From Helochares maculicollis (lineage: Eukaryota; Arthropoda; Insecta; Coleoptera; Hydrophilidae), in assembly GCA_033557835.1 (NCBI GenBank), contig JAWQRO010000352.1, forward strand, positions 1 through 41,725: a DNA stretch of 41,725 nt, written 5' to 3'. Under the pieces are notes generated by a model. That model searched no databases and was not told the origin of the DNA. It was given only the letters and a program-made list of their open reading frames with translations. Shown piece by piece: positions 35,381-41,725 of the stretch. Position 1 is the stretch's first letter. Each line of letters opens with the position of its first letter. A program made the position numbers and the translations under genes.

Positions 35381-38300
35381 GTATTTATTTGACCGTACCA
35401 TGATAGAGATTACAAGTAGCATTTCTAAAGATTCCTAAAATAATCTTGAAGTACGCGACTGCCGTATTGATGAATGTTTTAATCTTTTACTTACATAAGC
35501 AGACGTTATATACAGATATCATTCCCAGAGAAAAATCCTCCTACAAAGTTTACCCATAAGTACAATAATAACAAATAAACTTTCAACTTACAAATGATTG
35601 CCCCCTCCACATAAAAACTAAATTCCATCAATGCTACTACGGTAAATGTAATGGAAAAATTGGCTGGAAGATCAAATAGGGTGATGATGGTCATTCATTT
35701 ATCCTGTCTGTTTTTGATTAATGGAGTGACTAGGGTAGCCGCTGTACATACATGGGAGATTTCCATTTACTTAATTTGGATCTTTTTGCGCGGCCTTTTC
35801 GTGTTACCAAAAAGACCAGACTAATAGCACTAGATCACAGAGATTACTTTCTATAAGTTGAGTAAGCTACATTAATCCCCCTTTGCTAAATAAATCCATT
35901 AGAATTGCAAAATTCCGCAACTGTTCCTACAGAACAAACGGAACGGCTAAATCAATAGCTGTCAAGATTTCATTATTCGAATGCATCAAAAAGTGACTCG
36001 TTTGTGCAAAACAGTATTATAAAAACAACGGCACCACCTCAATCAAACATATGGCAAATCTTGCACAGAAAACAGGTTTTAAGGTAATTTAATTTCAAAA
36101 TAATAGGCCGCCTGTAGGGTACATGCAGCAGGTGAATGCGACAGATTTTCAAGTATCAAATTTTTTTGTGATGCCCTAAATCAGGATTAAATTACATTTC
36201 AAATTAAACTGTCTTAATCTGCTTTAAATACTCTTCGCCCTGGCTACCTGAATTCAAGATGAATAACTCAAAAGGGTTATGTTTTCTTCCTTCCGCTGCT
36301 CTAGTTGGTAATTTAAAGTTAATGATCCCATAGATCGTCTCCGATAACTTTATTCGAGACGGAATTTGAATTCCGAAGTGCGATCGAATTTCGAGATAAA
36401 ACGAGGAATTTATTATTAGCACTGGATTAGGTAAATTGACAGAATAAATCCATGGCTACAGATCCTTCAATTGAGCTGCAATAAGATTCAGGATATAAGA
36501 AGACGTTAAGGTGAAGAGTCTTGAGGGAATCAAGAAATTGGTTTGAATTGAAATACTTTATTGAAAATGTATGAATTGAGATTTATTACGGTTCGCTGAC
36601 CTTAATTTAAAAAAGTTTCGTATAAACAGACATCTTAAACGATTTATCTTCCGAGCCTGTCGTTATAATTTCTTAATGCCTGATAATTCAAATGTTTCCG
36701 TCCCAGCTAAAGCTTGTCTTATACTTTATGCACAAACATTAGCATCTTGCTTCTGCAAACAAGATCGCCCCAGATATCGACAGAAAGTATAATACACTCG
36801 AACGCATTGTAAGACGAAGAATACCATTCGTAATTTATTCGGAGCAATCAAAACATGTCTGCATATAAATGAGATATTTGGTCGGTGTCAAATGCCAAAA
36901 TTAATTTAAAAATTCAACACGAAGACTTTTCTTAATGATTTCTTATGTTTAGTTATTGTACGAGCTTAAAAATTACATTATGAAACACGCACGTAGCTGC
37001 ACTCAAGCCACAAATATTAATTGGAATTAAACAAAAGTATGCGATTTAATTAGATTTGTCTGGATGTATTCGTGTTTGCATTTTAAAATAAAACTACTTC
37101 ACGCGACTGGAATTAATCATATTTTAAAATTTCAAACAAGAAAAATGAAGTAAATTGCCGCTGAGTTTCCTATCGTTAGAAATATCAATCGGCTAAACTT
37201 CTCTTAATACCTTTTGAAATTGCTTTAAATGCACTTAATTATCGATTAAAAATTCAATAATTAACGCGCCATTGAAAACAAAATTTTAGAATGCGACCAC
37301 CAAAAGGCATAGAAATTGCACACAACCCCCACTGAATATAACTTAATTAAGAAGTCATTTAGCAAAAGCCAATTTGTGCAAGTTAACGTTTCCAGGTATT
37401 CGGAATGGATCGCAACATAAAAGAAGTTTGGCTAACCGCAGCCGCATAACCTATTTGCTGCGCCCAGAACAATTTCAAGGCGCCCAACTGCGAAAACAAC
37501 CGCATCTACCCCAATTTTTAAAGGCGCAAACCGCTAGAAATGGCAACAATAGCCCCCTATAGAAGCATCAATATGAAGTGGCTCTATAACGTCCGAGAAA
37601 TATGACTTGAAAAAGCAGATGCTTGAGACGAATTGACGTGAAAAATCGAATATTTTTGCAACGGGTGACGAAGCGAAATGAGCTTTTCAGGAAAAGATGG
37701 TTGCATTTTAAGAAATTTATGAGTTATGACAGCCTTGACCGCGGTTCAATACAATTTTATTAGATTATTGGATTATAATGCTCACTTGACACCTTTACAA
37801 TTGGTTTCTTACCGGCATATTTATTATAGCGTAAGCACGAGCTGAGCACAGTTATGTAAATAACTCAGATAAGTCTGTGATAGAAGATACTATAGAAGCT
37901 GAGTCAAAAGCCTGACAAGATACTAATCGCGATATGATTTTTATTTAAGTTGCAATCGTTTGCGAATCTTATATGCAGATCAAGACAAGAACACTTGAAT
38001 ATCGATTTTTAAAAGCTGCATGTGCCGTTATTTACTTTTAGGATAACAGACCAATTTTAATAATTCACACTTAACAACTACAATCCAACTTGCGTCAAAA
38101 CTTCTCTTATTAAACATCTCATGGCTACATTTCAATTAGATTTTCTAGTGATAGCTGTAATTGAAGAAATACATGAAATGATATTCATGCACATTTTCGC
38201 TACTATTTCAATATTATGTACTATAATTGATTAGGATATATTTTATGAGAATACTAGAAAAACCTATTAATTTTTCATAAAAAAAATCTGCCACTACAAA

Positions 38301-40460
38301 ATGGATATATTTTGATTTAAGCTCCACATGTTACTTTCTACATAAGAGCTGTAAAGTGTTTTCTGATTTCATACTTTTATTAAGAGATCTGTATTGATTG
38401 ATTACTTTTTATTATTTGCACAATTAGCTGTAATTGTTAACAGCATTAGAAGATATGCTCTCTTATGCGACAAGATGCTAAAGCAAATATAGTAAAAGCG
38501 ATCACTTTTGTTAAAGTATTATGATCTAGCCGCCGACAGGAAGGTCCTCACACTGAGTAACAACAAAAGTCTTCTGATTTTATGTAGACAATTCTGGGAA
38601 GCAATTCATTAAATTAGCATTAGCACGGTGGCCTACATTTGGTTACAGGAATTAGCTAGAAACCACTGTGCATAATCTATATTTGGCATTCATTGCAAAC
38701 TCCTGGAACCATAGAAAATTCAAAAGAAAAAATAAACCGCCTCTTTTACCCAGTTAATAGTTGTGACAACAAAGAGTCCTATTATCCATTTTTCCAAAAC
38801 ACCCGTTGCGACATGCAGTCAAACTACAACCGTTTTATTGGGTAACCTACATTTTTGTCAGTTTGTCACGCTGCAGGGATGCAACTTTCTAATTTGGTTT
38901 GGCAGTTTCGTAGAAGAACTATGCAAACTTTTCAGGGTGGCAACCTGCAGCTGATCACCAGATATCCTTTCGGCTTGTGCAGCACGTTGGGATATTTCTA
39001 CTTCGATACGATTTGTTCTATCTTAATATCTAAGTTTCACTTAACATCTACTAAAATTATTTTCTTTTTGTTACTCTTAATGGGGTATATTATCTAGAAA
39101 AGTTAATGGTCTCGTCGTACATACTTTAAAATGTACCTCGTAAATTTGGCAGGTTTTTTATTAAGTGTCCCTATACAAGAAAAACAGGCTAGGTCCCATG
39201 TTTTGGTCCACCGTTGCATTGTTGGTGTGATAACATCATAAATTATGCGGGGCTTATAGAAGAAAAGGAAATAGAAATTTTGTCGTTTGAAGTTGAAAAC
39301 AATTTATTGTTGATTGCTTGTTGTGAAAGTCCACCCATCAGAGTTAAATGTTTTACATATGAAAGACAAGCGGCCTCGATACCTGTAAAATAATAAAGAG
39401 AATCATGATTAAATAAATATAATCAAGATGTCTGTCAGATGCTACATGCACTGATTAAAACGCCTTTGTAGAGACAATAACACTCACGTTTAGTAACAAA
39501 ACATCTTAGCAGGCCGTCCAAATAAAACCAAACTTAATTAAGAATATCTCATGCCTCGGTTGTATACATATGTTTATATGACCCAAGACATTCAATCGAA
39601 GTATTTCAAACACTTACTATTTTATCTAAATTAGTATTTCATTAGTCCACTGCAGCTTATATTTCTGGGTCAACGACGCAAACTTTGTGGAAATATTTTT
39701 ATCTGTAGTACCAAATACTTTTTTTGCTCTAAAAGTATGCACTATTTGATTCGATGACGCTTAAACTATCTCAGGGTTTAACACTTCACAGCAATTATTA
39801 ATATTAGCCACAATTTTTTTCCATTTTGTGAACGAAGTGATGGGAAAATACAACAAATTCGTTGCCTATCTAAAATAAGTTTTATTGTGCAACACATTCA
39901 ATTCCGTGATAGAAAAATTTGAATATATTAATTGCTACACTTATCCATCAATAAGCAACTCAAATGCCGGTAGCCAATAAACTATAACAACAACTCATGT
40001 CTTACTCAACCCTATAGAAACAGGTGTTGAATTTTATTAATCATTAAATTTGTTCGTAATATTAATTTTTCTATAACGAGCCCGGTGCCAGTTCTCTTCG
40101 CCTGATAGATAATTTACAGCGAGGCTTTTTCTCTTCGGGTCGGTTTCGTAATATATAGCCAATGGTTAGCATAGGTAGGTTCGATTTAATCGATTAAAGT
40201 CCTTAAATCTTCTTGGACGTATATTCAGATGTAAAGTTTATGACCCGTGCTTACAATAAAAAAATGGCTTGGTAATTTTTCGGCTATAAACCTTTTATTT
40301 TATGATTTTGTTATAGCTCGTATTTAATGTTTCAGGAGTAACTTCTGGATGACGCTATGAAAAAATGCAGCGAATTATTTATATTCAAAATTCGTCGCAC
40401 ATAAACTTTGCTTTATTTACCAGCAAAAACTTTCGTGAAGGCGTAAAGCTAAATGGTTGT

Positions 40461-40483
40461 AAATAAGAAATTATTTCTTATTT
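40461..40483. repeat. Near-perfect palindrome, 11-bp arms, 1-nt centre
   Basis: AAATAAGAAAT and ATTTCTTATTT are exact reverse complements around a single T. It sits among TTTATG-type motifs and may be a symmetric protein-binding site; being pure A/T-biased it may also be chance. Confidence 0.55.
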
Positions 40484-41725
40484 TCCGCCGTTTAAATTTT
40501 ATGAATTTTATGACGAAGCTTTTTAAAGGCTGCTTTAAACACCAATTTTGTTAATATCCCTTTGTTCACCTCTTCGTACTTTCCTATAGATATTTGAGTT
40601 TATTGTTAAAAGGCCGTAAAACTACTCCGGGTAATCAAAATTTCAATTTTATTTCATATTTTCACTTTAAAAACCGAATGATATTCTGTCGTTCCCAAGA
40701 ATAGCATTTATTTGTGTAATAAATGACGAACTAATAAAAGAAGCGACTGAAAATTAACTGGCATATTAATTGGGTAATATTATTTTTAGTGAATACTTGG
40801 AAATTAAATATCATTAATTTTAATATTATGTTTTTGAAAGTGATACATTGTAAGACTTTTAAAAAAAAATGCATGCTATGAAATTACGTTCAAATTGGAA
40901 GAATGCAAAACTGAAGGCCTTACTATACAATACATTCATGCACAGCCTCACAGCTATAATTTTTTGAAAGCTAATCAAAATTTTTCAATAAATACGAATT
41001 CTCTGATATCAACATAAAAGCGGAGAGGCCACAGGTACACCTGTTTACAACTAATGGAGTAAGTTATAAATAATTGACTTATCTGTACAAGTGCTGCCAT
41101 TTAAATGCTCCTGTAATACATCGTGGATAAGATATCAACGTGTTTACAAGGCTCTTAAGCTGGAGGACTGTGGTATCTAAACAGGGAATAATTAACAGGT
41201 ATTCGCACTTATAGTATTTAACTGTCCTTTTACTAATCTCTACAATTGATATTCCTTTTACTACAAATGACCAGAACAGGTATTCCAATCGAAGGTAGTT
41301 TATCAAAAACTAGTTTAACCTGAGCAGCTGTGAAGAACCCTGACTATTTAAAGGAATTATAAATGACTGAGATAAAATTAAACGGCTATTTGATTATTTC
41401 TGATGAGGCAGACATTTAAAACTCAGAGCTATGTTAAACTCGGAGGTAATCTTTCTATTTAGTTATATTTCCACCTGCTCTTATTACTTAATTGATTTGT
41501 ATTAGGCACCGTTGTATATTTATTTTGACTAACCCTTCACATCGCCTATTCGAGGCTGTAATTAGTGGGTCTTTTCTATATTCCGTCATTTCGATTCAAT
41601 TTAATACTAATAATTAGCCGGATGAATTCATTTTAAGTGCATTTAAATTTCTTGTTTATAAAATTATGGGTAGAGTTTTTGGTAGTCGAAACTGTTTGGT
41701 ATATTTAAATAGTATATATATATAT

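Larger units (their letters stand above)
34341..41725. other. Intergenic AT-rich DNA, no supported gene
   Basis: No recognisable coding region in the last 7.4 kb. There is a CG-richer block at about 37374-37570 and palindromes at 35356 and 40461. Several TTTATG and TTTATGAC (Caudal/Hox-like) motifs occur between 40260 and 40520, and TAATTAG motifs at 41558-41625. The final bases are a (TA)n run like the one at the start. It may hold regulatory DNA for a gene outside the window. Confidence 0.5.

Noticed and set aside
1..41725. tRNA genes, rRNA, CRISPR arrays, LTR retrotransposons
   Set aside because: No B-box-like GGTTCGAATCC, no ribosomal sequence, no regular short spacer-repeat arrays, and no reverse transcriptase or LTR pairs were seen by eye; a tRNA covariance search was not possible.

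Overview
This window is eukaryotic, AT-rich, gene-poor DNA, most likely from a higher fly (Diptera). The evidence is one multi-exon gene with very short introns (49, 63 and 56 bp, plus one of 603 bp), three decayed mariner transposons of insect type, and no bacterial operon structure. The genus cannot be fixed from the sequence; a tephritid-like fly is a guess. The window begins and ends in short (TA)n runs.

Left end (1-5.5 kb): the only gene I can support end to end lies on the minus strand at 5346-1756. It encodes an adhesion-type G-protein-coupled receptor. Five coding exons join in frame to 939 codons plus stop. They give a signal peptide, a cysteine-rich N-terminus, a long GAIN-like region, a GPS cleavage motif ending in His-Met-Thr, and seven transmembrane helices. 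A complete but dead mariner copy (343-1630, flanked by TA) sits 125 bp past its stop codon.

Middle (5.5-31.7 kb): almost entirely non-coding. It holds a second mariner (12311-13603, cecropia-like transposase, flanked by TA) and a third, partly deleted one (about 27785-28938, irritans-like). All three carry frameshifts or stops and catalytic-residue losses. The rest resembles intergenic or long-intron DNA, with homeodomain-type AT motifs and a few hairpins. No tRNA, rRNA or CRISPR was seen.

31.7-34.35 kb: a degenerate tandem repeat array, the most unusual part of the window. Six diverged copies of a minus-strand block each carry a GTAAG/GTATG donor-like site, then a CTYAT-like branch site, a pyrimidine tract and an AG acceptor 63-92 bp later. 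Two neighbouring units (about 500 bp each) also contain an internal inverted repeat. The array may be repeated exons of an unknown spliced transcript, a hairpin-RNA-type locus, or a decayed satellite.

Right end (34.35-41.7 kb): no gene recognised. It has perfect short palindromes and homeodomain/Caudal-like motif clusters that may be regulatory.
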